Notes: generated by a model from the sequence alone, not told the origin. Shown: positions 1 through 10,315, counted from the stretch's first letter. The stretch: 17,779 bases of DNA from SLJM01 sp964415785 (GCA_964415785.1 CAYQBU010000071.1:1-17779), one strand, 5' to 3'. A program made the numbers and translations.

Positions 1-2118
1 GACAACCTCTGCCAGGATCAGGCCATCTGCTCCGCCGGCGAGGCCACCACGCTCACGGGCACCGCCTTTGCCCCCGACGAAACCCTTCCCCTGGCCAACG
101 CCACCGTCTACGTCCCCAATGTACCGCTCGACGACCTCCCGGAGATCACCACCGGACCGGTCTGCGAGCAATGCGAAGACGAAGATCTGGGCGATCCTCT
201 GGTGGGTACGATCACGGACTACGACGGCACCTTTGAGCTTCGCCACGTCCCGGCCAACGTGGAATTTCCCCTGGTCATCAAGATCGGTCAGTGGCGCCGC
301 GTCGTCATGGTTCCCCCCCAGGACCCCTGCGGCGAGACCGCCCTGTCCTCGGACATGACCAGCCTTCCCAGCCAGCACGGCGTGGACAACGAACACGACC
401 ACCTCCCCAAAACAGCTATCACCACTGGCTCGGTGGATGCCATGGAATGCGTGTTTCGCAAACTGGGCGTCGACGATAGCGAATTTGGTCGCCACACCGA
501 CGCCGGCCATCGCTTCCACATCTACCGCGCCAACGGTGGCTGGGCAGACGCCTCCCTTGCCAACCAATGCACCGGTTGGTCCTGCGGCACCAATAGCTGC
601 ACGGATCGTGACAACAGCTGTCCCACAAACGAGCTGGAGAACAACCTCTCCAGTCAACTGTATACGAACTCCAACAAACTCGACGACTACGACATGGTGG
701 TCATGGGGTGTGAGGCCAACGACTACTCCTCTTCTCGCAGCACGGCCGACAAAAACCGCATTCGCGACTACGTCAACAGCGGCGGCCGTCTCTTCGCCTC
801 CCACTACGCCTACGACTGGCTCCATCAAACCGACCAGCTTCAAGATACCGCCACCTGGGGCGGTGGCGAGAACTTCAACAACAGCGGTTACGCCTTTATC
901 GACACCTCGTTTCCCGGCGGCTCGACCTTCTGGGACTGGCTCCAACTCGTCGACGCCGATAACGCTCCTCTAGGTCCCAATGGTGAGCCTCAGATTGAAA
1001 TCACAGACCCTCGCACCTATGTCCAGAGCGTCAACGACGACCTGGCGGACCGCTGGGTCTACACCCAATCCTGGGCCCCCAATCACAACAATCGCAACTC
1101 TATCCAGCAATATACCTTCGACACCCCGGTCTACGCCTCCGACGACGATCAATGCGGACGGGTCGCCTATAGCGCCTTCCACGTCGCTGGAGCCAGCACG
1201 GCCTCCGGACCTTCATTTCCCGGCTATTGCGACACAGGACCATTGACACCTCAGGAAAAAGTTCTGGCCTATATGCTCTTTGATCTCGGCGCCTGCGTCA
1301 CCGCCGACGGCGAACCCCCGGAGCCCGTCTGCACGCCTCGAAGTTGCGACGATGCCGGCGCCCAATGCGGCCAGATCTCCGATGGATGCGGCGAAACACT
1401 CAACTGCGGCGACTGCCCCGATGGCCAGGCCTGCGGCGCCGGCGGCGTCCCCAACCAATGCGGCGGCGACTGCACCCCCATGACCTGCGATGACCACGAC
1501 GCCCAATGCGGCACCGTCAGCGACGGCTGCGGCGGTACGGTCGACTGCGGCACTTGCCCCGACGGCCAGGCCTGTGGCGGCGGCGGTGAGGCCAACCAAT
1601 GTGGCTGCACGCCCATGACCTGCGATGACCACGGCGCCGAATGCGGCACCGTCAGCGATGGCTGTGGCGACACTCTCGACTGTGGCGACTGCCCCGGTGA
1701 CCAGGAGTGCGGTGGCGAAGGCGTCCCCAACCAGTGTGGCGGCGACTGCGATCCCCTCACCTGCGACGATCACGGCGCCGAATGCGGCCCCGTCGCCGAC
1801 GGTTGTGGCGGCACGCTCGATTGCGGCGAATGCCCCGATCCCGAGACCTGCGGCGCCGGTGGAACCCTCAACCAATGCGATTGCATCCCCCTGAGTTGCG
1901 ATGACCACAACGCCCAATGCGGTGAAGCCAGCGACGGTTGCGGAGGCACCCTCGAGTGCGGCGACTGTGAAGATGGCCTGGAGTGCAACGAATTTCTCCA
2001 GTGCGTCGTGCCCTCCTGCGGCAACCCCGGCGACCCCTGCCAGCAAAACTCCGACTGCTGCACCAATGCCTGCGCCATCGACAGCAGTGACGACGAGGGC
2101 GTCTGCATTCCCCAATGA
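1..2118 (+). CDS. Secreted cysteine-rich multidomain protein, 5' partial (CarboxypepD_reg-like + ThuA-like + Cys repeats)
   Basis: The reading frame is open from base 1, so the start and any signal peptide lie to the left; 705 residues are visible. Residues ~15-100 look like a carboxypeptidase-regulatory-like beta-sandwich (LTGTAFAPDETLPLANATVYVP, then GTITDYDGTFELRHVP). Residues ~135-430 resemble the ThuA/class I amidotransferase-like fold found in myxobacterial secreted proteins, with YDMVVMGCEANDY followed by IRDYVNSGGRLFASHYAYDWL. Residues 444-670 are five cysteine-rich repeats, and a last knot-like motif (CGNPGDPCQQNSDCCTNAC) closes the protein. The many paired cysteines imply an oxidising, extracytoplasmic location. 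No catalytic residues are certain, so an enzymatic role is not claimed; surface or secreted structural and binding roles are equally possible. The gene ends 13 bases before a strong hairpin terminator. The domain names are pattern recognition, not a profile search. Confidence 0.85.
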   Translation, partial: DNLCQDQAICSAGEATTLTGTAFAPDETLPLANATVYVPNVPLDDLPEITTGPVCEQCEDEDLGDPLVGTITDYDGTFELRHVPANVEFPLVIKIGQWRRVVMVPPQDPCGETALSSDMTSLPSQHGVDNEHDHLPKTAITTGSVDAMECVFRKLGVDDSEFGRHTDAGHRFHIYRANGGWADASLANQCTGWSCGTNSCTDRDNSCPTNELENNLSSQLYTNSNKLDDYDMVVMGCEANDYSSSRSTADKNRIRDYVNSGGRLFASHYAYDWLHQTDQLQDTATWGGGENFNNSGYAFIDTSFPGGSTFWDWLQLVDADNAPLGPNGEPQIEITDPRTYVQSVNDDLADRWVYTQSWAPNHNNRNSIQQYTFDTPVYASDDDQCGRVAYSAFHVAGASTASGPSFPGYCDTGPLTPQEKVLAYMLFDLGACVTADGEPPEPVCTPRSCDDAGAQCGQISDGCGETLNCGDCPDGQACGAGGVPNQCGGDCTPMTCDDHDAQCGTVSDGCGGTVDCGTCPDGQACGGGGEANQCGCTPMTCDDHGAECGTVSDGCGDTLDCGDCPGDQECGGEGVPNQCGGDCDPLTCDDHGAECGPVADGCGGTLDCGECPDPETCGAGGTLNQCDCIPLSCDDHNAQCGEASDGCGGTLECGDCEDGLECNEFLQCVVPSCGNPGDPCQQNSDCCTNACAIDSSDDEGVCIPQ
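1330..2010 (+). repeat. Five tandem Cys-rich repeats (45-47 aa units) inside the CDS
   Basis: Units begin at 1330, 1471, 1606, 1747 and 1882. Their lengths alternate 141, 135, 141 and 135 bases, and the last is shortened. Consensus: C-x-P-x-[ST]-C-D-D-x-x-A-x-C-G-x-x-[SA]-D-G-C-G-x-T-x-x-C-G-x-C-x-x-x-x-x-C, with eight cysteines in the full units including the final NQCG. The 47-residue units carry an extra GD before the next unit. The units are similar but not identical, so the array is diverged rather than freshly amplified. Confidence 0.9.
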
Positions 2119-2130
2119 GCTAAAATGACC

Positions 2131-2179
2131 AAAACAAAGGCCGATGTCGCCCCCTCGGAGCGACATCGGCCTTTGTTTT
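2131..2179. terminator. Perfect 20-bp hairpin, bidirectional Rho-independent terminator
   Basis: 2131-2150 and 2160-2179 are exact reverse complements with a 9-base loop. The arms begin AAAACAAAGG and end CCTTTGTTTT, so each strand has an A-rich 5' side and a T-rich 3' side. It lies between the stop at 2118 (+) and the stop at 2197 (-), as expected for two convergent genes sharing one terminator. Confidence 0.9.
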
Positions 2180-2196
2180 AGCCACATCCGCCGATC

Positions 2197-2568
2197 TCAC
2201 CCCTCGACGATCACGTAGTGCAGCACCACCGCTAAGAAGAACAGCACGCTCACCACGAATAGCGCCAACGCGTAGCGGCGGATGGGCCGATCGATGGTAT
2301 CCTCGTCATCTGGCTGCTCGGAGGCCTCCACCATCCCCACGAAGGGGTTGTCCACGTCCAAGACCACCTGTTGGCGGCCCCCCACGCCCTCCCAGCGAAG
2401 CGGTGCCCATCGCTCTTGGTGCCACACCTCCAGGCGCACCGCCGCCTCCACCCGCTCCAATGCCACCCGCCCCTGGGCGTCCAATTCCACGACCTGGTCG
2501 CCGTCGATGCGCAGCCTTCCGTTGGAAAGGGGCGATGACGATGATATGACTTGAAGATAGCTATTCAT
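2197..2568 (-). CDS. Small tail-anchored membrane protein, unknown function
   Basis: A 123-residue protein. I chose ATG at 2568 because AGGAG (2576-2580) sits 7 bases upstream; the in-frame GTG two codons earlier is too close to that site. Residues 1-~95 are soluble and mildly acidic, with a beta-rich look (RLRIDGDQVVELDAQGRVALERVEAAVRLEVW, listed here as two short strands and a helix). Near the C-terminus an Arg-Arg pair precedes one hydrophobic segment (YALALFVVSVLFFLAVVLHYVIV) that ends the protein, so it should be anchored with its N-terminus in the cytoplasm. No family is recognised. It is divergent from the receiver-glutamate dehydrogenase operon, with ~127 bases between the starts, and convergent with the cysteine-rich gene. 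Confidence 0.7.
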   Translation of the reverse strand: MNSYLQVISSSSPLSNGRLRIDGDQVVELDAQGRVALERVEAAVRLEVWHQERWAPLRWEGVGGRQQVVLDVDNPFVGMVEASEQPDDEDTIDRPIRRYALALFVVSVLFFLAVVLHYVIVEG

Positions 2569-2695
2569 GGCCACTCTCCTACAACCTGTTGTTCGAGCTT
2601 CGCTTCATGCTTGTCGACCATCTGGCCCTTCGTTGTCAAAACCCCGAGGGGCCGACACCACGCCCACTTTCCTACTCTGCTAACAGGAACTGACG

Positions 2696-4348
2696 ATGCC
2701 CAAACCCGATATTGATGTACTCCTCGTCGAGGATAACCCGCTGCACGCCCGCATGCTCCAGGGCTTTCTCGATGAGATAGATCGCCCCAAGTTTTCGCTG
2801 ACCCACACCACGAGCCTGGAGGATGGCCTCGATACCGTCTCCGCGGCCGATCACGACGTGGTCCTCCTCGATCTGGTGCTTCCCGACAGCCACGGGCTCG
2901 ACACCTTCGTTCGCTGGTGCGCCCACGGCCCCTCGGAGGTCCCCGTGGTCGTCCTCACCGGCCTCGACGACATGAGCCTGGCCACCCGGGCCGTGGAATT
3001 GGGCGCCCAGGACTACCTGCTCAAAAGCCAGATCAATGGCGCTTTGCTCAGCCGCGCCCTTCGCTATGCCGTCGAGCGCGTCCGCGCCCGCAGCGAGGAG
3101 TGGGACTCGCCGATGTTTCGCGTCGCCCACCAGCAATTTCTCAAGGCCGCCCAGGTCATCGATCTGGACGACAATATCCGCCAGCGCCTGCTCTTTCCCC
3201 AGCGCACCCAGGTGATGTCGCTTCCCTTTCGGCGCGACGGCTACGACCAGGTGGAGACCGTCTTCGGCTACCGCGTCCAGCACGTGCTGACCATGGGCCC
3301 CACCAAGGGCGGCGTGCGTTTCCACCACTCGGTGAGCCTGGGCGAAGTGGCGGCTTTGGCCATGTGGATGACCTGGAAATGCGCCCTCATGGGCCTTCCC
3401 TACGGCGGCGCCAAGGGCGGCGTTCGCATCGATCCCCGGGGGCTTTCACGGCGCGAACTCCAGCGCCTGACCCGTCGATATACCTCTGAGATTATCCACA
3501 TGATCGGTCCCGACAAGGACATTCCCGCCCCCGACCTCGGCACCAACGCCCAGGTCATGGCCTGGATGATGGACACCTATAGCGAACAGGTCGGCCACAC
3601 CGTCCCCGAGGTCGTCACCGGAAAGCCCGTCGTTCTCGGCGGCTCCGTGGGCCGAGAGACGGCCACCGGCAAAGGGGTGGTCATCCTCGTGGAGCAGATG
3701 GCCGACCATATGGACCTCGATCTCCAAAGCTCGACGGCCGTCGTTCAGGGCTTTGGTAATGTGGGCAGCGCCGCCGCCATGTTCCTCGACGAGCTGGGCG
3801 TCGATGTCGTCGCCGTCAGCGACGTCACCGGTGGCATCTACAACGACAAGGGCCTGGACATGGACGCCATTCGCGCCCACGTCGACGAAGTCGGCGACCT
3901 CGAGGGCTATACCGACGGCGACCGCGTCACCAACGAAGAACTCCTGGAGCTTCCCTGCGACGTCCTGGTGCCAGCGGCCATCGAAAACCAGATCACCGCC
4001 GAAAACGCCGACAAGCTCGACTGCAAGATGATCGCCGAAGGCGCCAACGGCCCCACCACCACCGAGGCCGACGAGATCCTCACCCAGCGCGGCATCCAGG
4101 TCATCCCCGACATCCTGGCCAACGCCGGCGGCGTCACCGTCTCCTATTTCGAATGGGTCCAGGGCACCCAGAACTATATGTGGACCCTCGACGAAATTAA
4201 TAGCCGTCTGGAAAAGATCATGTGTGGGGCCTTTGAACGCGCCCTGGCGCGCTCCATCGCCGATGATCTCGACCTGCGCACCGCCTCCTTGGTCGAGGGC
4301 ATCAAGCGGGTCACGGAAGCCAAATTGATCCGCGGCCTCTTTCCATGA
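2696..4348 (+). CDS. Receiver-domain/glutamate dehydrogenase fusion protein
   Basis: A 550-residue protein; the ATG follows AGGAA by ~7 bases. Residues 5-~125 are a complete response-regulator receiver: acidic E12/D13, phosphoacceptor D59 in VVLLDL, T88 in VVVLTG and K110 in YLLK. After a short helical linker, residues ~140-550 are a hexameric-type glutamate dehydrogenase (glutamate to 2-oxoglutarate plus ammonium with NAD(P)). Glutamate dehydrogenase landmarks are K204 (GPTKGGVRFH), K228, catalytic K240 (PYGGAKGG), D280 (PAPDLGTN), Rossmann GFGNVG at 352-357 and the SYFEWVQ signature near 483. The spacings match the known K89/K113/K125/D165 set of clostridial glutamate dehydrogenase. Cofactor preference is ambiguous. 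No DNA-binding domain is present. A hybrid kinase and an Hpt follow in the same operon, so I infer that phosphorylation of D59 gates or localises the enzyme. Both domains look intact, so this is not a degenerate fusion. Confidence 0.95.
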   Translation: MPKPDIDVLLVEDNPLHARMLQGFLDEIDRPKFSLTHTTSLEDGLDTVSAADHDVVLLDLVLPDSHGLDTFVRWCAHGPSEVPVVVLTGLDDMSLATRAVELGAQDYLLKSQINGALLSRALRYAVERVRARSEEWDSPMFRVAHQQFLKAAQVIDLDDNIRQRLLFPQRTQVMSLPFRRDGYDQVETVFGYRVQHVLTMGPTKGGVRFHHSVSLGEVAALAMWMTWKCALMGLPYGGAKGGVRIDPRGLSRRELQRLTRRYTSEIIHMIGPDKDIPAPDLGTNAQVMAWMMDTYSEQVGHTVPEVVTGKPVVLGGSVGRETATGKGVVILVEQMADHMDLDLQSSTAVVQGFGNVGSAAAMFLDELGVDVVAVSDVTGGIYNDKGLDMDAIRAHVDEVGDLEGYTDGDRVTNEELLELPCDVLVPAAIENQITAENADKLDCKMIAEGANGPTTTEADEILTQRGIQVIPDILANAGGVTVSYFEWVQGTQNYMWTLDEINSRLEKIMCGAFERALARSIADDLDLRTASLVEGIKRVTEAKLIRGLFP

Positions 4349-4372
4349 TCCCCACTGGGCGACGATAGTACC

Positions 4373-7097
<2,725 letters not shown>

Positions 7098-7111
<14 letters not shown>

Positions 7112-7466
7112 CCACCCCGACCGCCAGGTCATCGACGTCGACCAGGCCCTTAGCCGCGTCGCCGGCGACCGCTCCATGCTCCACGAATTGGTGGACATCT
7201 TTCTTCGCGAAAGCCCGGCCTGGATCGATGACATCGACGAAGCCATCGCCGCCCGCGACCCGGACGCCCTCTTTCGCGCCGCCCACGACATCAAGGGCTC
7301 CACGGAAGTGTTTTGCGCCACCGAAGCCACCCAGGCCGCCAAACAGCTCGAGCGCATGGGAAAAAACCAGGACCTGGAGCGCGCCGACGAGGCCCTGGGC
7401 GCACTTCAGACCGAATTGGTCTGGGTTCGCCAGGCCCTTCAGGCCTTTCAAGAACAGTCCTCCTGA
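7098..7466 (+). CDS. Stand-alone histidine phosphotransfer (Hpt) protein
   Basis: A 122-residue all-helical protein. The Hpt signature is FRAAHDIKGSTEVF, with H63 the predicted phosphohistidine and the conserved KGS following. Family function: it takes a phosphoryl group from the receiver of a hybrid kinase and passes it to a response regulator. The gene overlaps the kinase 3' end by 14 bases in another frame. GGAG about 9 bases before the ATG lies inside the kinase gene, so translation is probably coupled. The kinase has no Hpt of its own, and the only separate receiver protein in the operon is the glutamate dehydrogenase fusion. This Hpt is therefore the natural bridge between them, which is inference from context. 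Confidence 0.93.
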
Positions 7467-7482
7467 TGCCTGCCCGGCGACG

Positions 7483-7542
7483 TCTCCCTTTACGCCGCTC
7501 GCCCCGGGCGCTAACAAGGGAGAGGATGCCGGTCACGACCGG
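7483..7542. other. Inverted repeats after the phosphorelay operon
   Basis: TCTCCCTT (7483-7490) pairs with AAGGGAGA (7516-7523). A second tight hairpin, CCGGTC-AC-GACCGG, occupies 7529-7542. There is no T-run, so a Rho-independent terminator is doubtful. The pair could still separate the operon from the gene at 7596 or shape its leader. Confidence 0.4.
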
Positions 7543-7595
7543 TGATGGCCAATAGCAACGACAATTCTGACCCCCCAGAACAGCGGAGTTTGCTC

Positions 7596-8276
7596 ATGTC
7601 TTATAAGGCGCAATTGGTGGTTCGTGCTCGTGGCAAAGAGGGCGTTGCCATTGTGGATAAGGTCAAGGAAATGGCCAGCGAGGAGGGCAAGACCTACTCG
7701 GAGATGGCCGTCGAACTACTGGGACGCGGCCTCAGCGCCGACACCAGCGTCGACGACTCCATCGTTGTCGACGACGAGGACGATGAGGTCGACGCCCGGG
7801 CGCCGGAGCCCGTCGACGATGATGGCGCCGTCGACGATGATGGCGCCGATGCCGAAGACGATAACGACAGCGACAGCGACAGCGACGACGATGGTGACGC
7901 CGCCGAAGAAGCCGACGCCGTCCCTCCTGCCCTGTCGCCTACCGTCGATGCCTCGGCCGACGATCCCAACGCTCCCTTGCCCGCCGACGAGGCCGGGCCC
8001 CCCGTCGATCCCAACCTGCCCATCGATGAGATCGTCGCCGCTTACGTAGAGCGCCGCCAAGATCGCGGCGATCGCGCCGCCGCTCGCATCCTCGTCGACT
8101 TCTTCGCCGAAGCCGAAGCCCAGCGGGCCAACACCCTTAAAAAGGAGCTTCGAAAAGAACTGGGGGAAAAGGAATTCGAGACCATCATGGACCCCGTAGA
8201 GAACACGCCGGAGTATCGCAACTACATCCAGCGCGTCCTCTTCGAAAAGCCCAGCAAATACTCCACGATGACCTGA
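7596..8276 (+). CDS. Unknown protein with RHH-like N-terminus and acidic disordered linker
   Basis: A 226-residue protein. I chose ATG at 7596 because CGGAG lies ~7 bases upstream, whereas the in-frame GTG/ATG at 7542/7545 has no well-placed site. Residues 1-46 (SYKAQLVVRARGKEGV, then a helix, then KTYSEMAVELLGRGL) have the strand-helix-helix pattern of ribbon-helix-helix proteins, only as a resemblance. Residues ~50-140 are almost all Asp, Glu, Ala, Ser and Gly, with a duplicated VDDDGA and a DSDSDSDDD run, and are surely disordered. Residues ~155-226 are a charged helical domain (IDEIVAAYVERRQDRGDRAAARILVDFFAEAEAQ, split by a short turn, then KKELRKEL). No family is recognised. It could follow the phosphorelay operon transcriptionally (129 bases) or be independent. 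Confidence 0.8.
   Translation: MSYKAQLVVRARGKEGVAIVDKVKEMASEEGKTYSEMAVELLGRGLSADTSVDDSIVVDDEDDEVDARAPEPVDDDGAVDDDGADAEDDNDSDSDSDDDGDAAEEADAVPPALSPTVDASADDPNAPLPADEAGPPVDPNLPIDEIVAAYVERRQDRGDRAAARILVDFFAEAEAQRANTLKKELRKELGEKEFETIMDPVENTPEYRNYIQRVLFEKPSKYSTMT
7812..7886 (+). repeat. Short tandem repeats coding the acidic linker
   Basis: An 18-base unit (GTCGACGATGATGGCGCC) occurs twice without change at 7812-7829 and 7830-7847. A hexamer GACAGC occurs three times from 7866 to 7883, followed by another GAC. Both are in frame and lengthen the Asp-rich linker, so copy-number change would keep the frame. Confidence 0.9.
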
Positions 8277-8292
8277 TGCGCTTTTGGCTCGC

Positions 8293-8787
8293 TTATAACT
8301 CGATGCCTTCAAACAGATAGGCATCGACCTTCTCTCCCAACGAGGCCCTGGCGTCGACGGGGTGGGTATTGATCGTGGCGATCGCCGCCTCCACCCCGTC
8401 GCGAAGCCCTTCCAGGCGCTGGGCCAAGACCTCCACATCTTCTTTCTCCATCGCCTGATTCAGGCGCCGATACAGCTTCTGGTGGTATTTGACCTCCTGG
8501 CGCAGCACCAGGAGCTTGGCCATCGAGATATCGGCCACCAATACCTCTCCGCCGACCACCAGGTCGACGCGCTGGTCGGCGTCCATATCGGTGCGCGTGG
8601 CCTCCAGATTCAGGATCTCCTTGAGCTGGGCGCGAAACCGCCTCAGTGACTCAAGCACCTCCTCTTCTTCGAGCCCCCCATCGTCGTAGATGACTCGCTT
8701 GGCCTTCTTTCGAAGCCCCTTCATCTGTTTTCCCAAAGATTTGCGGAGCTGTTTGCCGCGATGCACGATCTGACTGAGATTACTCAT
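8293..8787 (-). CDS. Helical/coiled-coil protein, unknown function
   Basis: A 164-residue protein. I chose ATG at 8787 because GAGGAG sits 7 bases upstream; the open frame extends 47 codons further but with no comparable site. The N-terminus is very basic (RGKQLRKSLGKQMKGLRKKAKR). It is followed by an acidic/hydrophobic helix, a short strand-rich centre (RVDLVVGGEVLVADI), a second helical stretch (KLLVLRQEVKYHQKLYRRL) and a C-terminal GEKVDAYLFEG. The order of helices around a VV-GG-VLVxDI core loosely recalls an uncharacterised bacterial family, but I cannot name it with confidence. No signal peptide or membrane segment is seen. It is convergent with the acidic-linker gene, 16 bases apart, and follows the amidinotransferase-like gene on the same strand by 62 bases. 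Confidence 0.75.
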   Translation of the reverse strand: MSNLSQIVHRGKQLRKSLGKQMKGLRKKAKRVIYDDGGLEEEEVLESLRRFRAQLKEILNLEATRTDMDADQRVDLVVGGEVLVADISMAKLLVLRQEVKYHQKLYRRLNQAMEKEDVEVLAQRLEGLRDGVEAAIATINTHPVDARASLGEKVDAYLFEGIEL

Positions 8788-8849
8788 CTCTATTCTCCTC
8801 GTTGAATATGCCCTGAATGTCGATGCCCATCGGTATCTAAATGCCCGGC

Positions 8850-9773
8850 TCAGTCCTGGCGCTTGGACCACCGAAGCGCCGGCGGGATCTCCGCCGCCTC
8901 CAGTCCCCACAGCCGATTCGTCAAGCACACCGGCGCCCCGCCACCCTTGGAAAAGAGCTCACTGAGGTTCAACTCCACGACCTCCAACCCCAGTCCTTCG
9001 GCACCCCCCCTGGCCCGGTCCGAAAAGCTCTGTGGCGCGAGCACCGTCTCGTCGACCTGCAGGGCGTTGGTGTCGTAGCCCTCGCTTTGCTCCACGCTCA
9101 GCTCCACCACTTCCACATCGCCCACGAAGGCCTTGAGCCGCTCATAATCGCCCTCCAGTAGCGCCTCTGGACAGACCAGCATCGCCACCTCGCCGCTCTG
9201 GCCACGGAAGAATTGTAGAAACGTATTGCCATGAAACCAGGGATCGGCCCGAAATCCAACCTGGATATGCTGCGGACTCAACAGACCTGCCACCTCATCG
9301 TAGGCCTCTTCCGAGGTCCGGCGATCCGGGCCCTCCCCATAGGTGTGGATGATCATATCGCCGTGGCGCGCCCGAATGGCGTCGCCCTGAGCCTCCCACA
9401 CCGCGTTGACCGCCCGGGTCTCAATACCCAACTCCCCTTCCACAAAGGCCTGAATATGCCCGGCCTCTCCGCGGCGATGTTCCACCGCCATATGGGGCAG
9501 CAAAAAGAAGGGATCTCCCTGGCGATCAAAGCCCAACTCCCCGGCCTCTGCCGTGTAGATCAACCCCGTCATCGACGCCTCGCCCGGCGGCATCACCACC
9601 ACCTCACCGCCGGCCTCCACGATCGCGTTGGCCAACCGCTCCCACTCCTCGATGGCGCGAGCGGCGTCCACCGCCTCCGCCTGACGAGACTTGAAATTGG
9701 CCTTGCCCTTCAATGCCCAATCCGGGCGAGGGGGACTCATCAAATACACCGGCGCCGCCGTCGAAGCACTCAT
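8850..9773 (-). CDS. Dimethylarginine dimethylaminohydrolase/amidinotransferase-like enzyme
   Basis: A 307-residue protein. ATG at 9773 is preceded by AAGGAG 4 bases away; an in-frame ATG 16 codons upstream lacks such a site. It has guanidino-group-modifying superfamily features: an N-terminal MSPPRPDWALKGKAN loop, a first-module helix with EEWERLANAIVEAGGEVVVMPP, an E127-AQG-D131 segment matching the usual EGGD, H181 in FHGNTFLQF, and the nucleophile C283 in GGGAPVCLTNRLWG near the C-terminus. Such enzymes hydrolyse or transfer the guanidine group of arginine or methylarginines through a covalent Cys intermediate. Substrate is not decidable here: dimethylarginine, arginine, or amidino transfer are all possible. 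It should be cytoplasmic, with no signal peptide. Confidence 0.85.
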   Translation of the reverse strand: MSASTAAPVYLMSPPRPDWALKGKANFKSRQAEAVDAARAIEEWERLANAIVEAGGEVVVMPPGEASMTGLIYTAEAGELGFDRQGDPFFLLPHMAVEHRRGEAGHIQAFVEGELGIETRAVNAVWEAQGDAIRARHGDMIIHTYGEGPDRRTSEEAYDEVAGLLSPQHIQVGFRADPWFHGNTFLQFFRGQSGEVAMLVCPEALLEGDYERLKAFVGDVEVVELSVEQSEGYDTNALQVDETVLAPQSFSDRARGGAEGLGLEVVELNLSELFSKGGGAPVCLTNRLWGLEAAEIPPALRWSKRQD

Positions 9774-9866
9774 CGCTCTCCTTGTCCTGGTCGGGATCCG
9801 TCTGCGCTCCAGCATAGCCATCCTCCTCGCCCTGTAAACCGCTTCCTTTGCCGCCCACCTCGCGGG

Positions 9867-9895
9867 TTGACCGACGCCCCATAAATCAGTATCGA
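9867..9895 (+). promoter_or_regulatory. Candidate sigma-70 promoter for tRNA-Leu
   Basis: TTGACC (9867-9872), an exact 17-base spacer, then TATCGA (9890-9895), ending 10 bases before the mature tRNA 5' end. Position and spacing fit a tRNA promoter; the -10 matches the consensus at four of six positions. Confidence 0.5.
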
Positions 9896-9905
9896 TGGCC
9901 TTCCT

Positions 9906-9989
9906 GCGAGGGTGGCGGAACTGGTAGACGCGCTGGATTTAGGATCCAGTGGTTTAACGACCGTGGGGGTTCGACTCCCCCCTCTCGCA
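9906..9989 (+). tRNA. tRNA-Leu (anticodon UAG)
   Basis: An 84-base class II tRNA. Acceptor GCGAGGG (9906-9912) pairs with CTCTCGC (9982-9988) with one G-U pair, and the discriminator A is at 9989. The D arm contains GGCGGAACTGGTAGACGC. The anticodon stem is CTGGA/TCCAG with loop TTTAGGA, giving anticodon TAG. A long variable arm follows, as in Leu tRNAs, then the T arm GGGGG-TTCGACT-CCCCC. CCA is not encoded. It decodes CUA and possibly other CUN codons. Confidence 0.97.
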
Positions 9990-10059
9990 TTATACAGAAG
10001 TCAGAAGGTGGAACTCAGAGGTCAGAAGGCAGATGCTTGCCGTCTGGCCCACCCCGATG

Positions 10060-10158
10060 CCCCCACCTCCGCACACCACCAGGCCCCATCGAAGCCTCAT
10101 CCCGCGGGACGCGGGGAGACACCGGCGCCCTCGCGCGCCGGAGAGGGGCTCACCGCAT
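10060..10158. repeat. Structured intergenic repeat, copy 1
   Basis: The first 41 bases (10060-10100) are identical to 11395-11435. Then comes a hairpin CCCGCG-GGA-CGCGGG (10101-10115), a second hairpin CCGGCGC...GCGCCGG (10122-10141), and a tail AGAGGGGCTC-CCGCAT shared with copy 2 apart from one base. Copy 1 lies between tRNA-Leu and the lipoprotein gene. No reading frame in it looks coding. The rest of the gap, 10159-10315, holds no feature I can support except the lipoprotein's ribosome-binding site. Confidence 0.85.
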
Positions 10159-10315
10159 ACCTCACCGACGCATCCCACCGCCGCACCATCTCTCAACGAC
10201 CTCGCCGTCCCCCTCAATCGCCTATCCATGCCGATCTGGACGAAACCTCACAGCCCTTCCCACCGATAATAATAGAACAGTGGTTTTGATGGGTATCTAA
10301 GTGGAGGAGACGTTC

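Noticed and set aside
1213..2187. A 324-codon minus-strand frame over the Cys-rich repeats
   Set aside because: It mirrors the repeat array as Ala/Val/Gly-rich sequence and runs through the terminator hairpin; it has no ribosome-binding site or family features.
2696..4348. The dehydrogenase part being leucine or phenylalanine dehydrogenase
   Set aside because: Length of ~410 residues, the full lysine/Asp set and the SYFEWVQ signature fit glutamate dehydrogenase better than the shorter branched-chain enzymes.
7542..7595. Upstream GTG/ATG starts for the acidic-linker gene
   Set aside because: No ribosome-binding site at proper distance, while ATG at 7596 has CGGAG ~7 bases before it.
9906..10315. 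tRNA-Leu as the attachment site of an integrated island
   Set aside because: No duplicated tRNA 3' end, integrase or phage gene in the window; only the composition shift of one gene hints at transfer.
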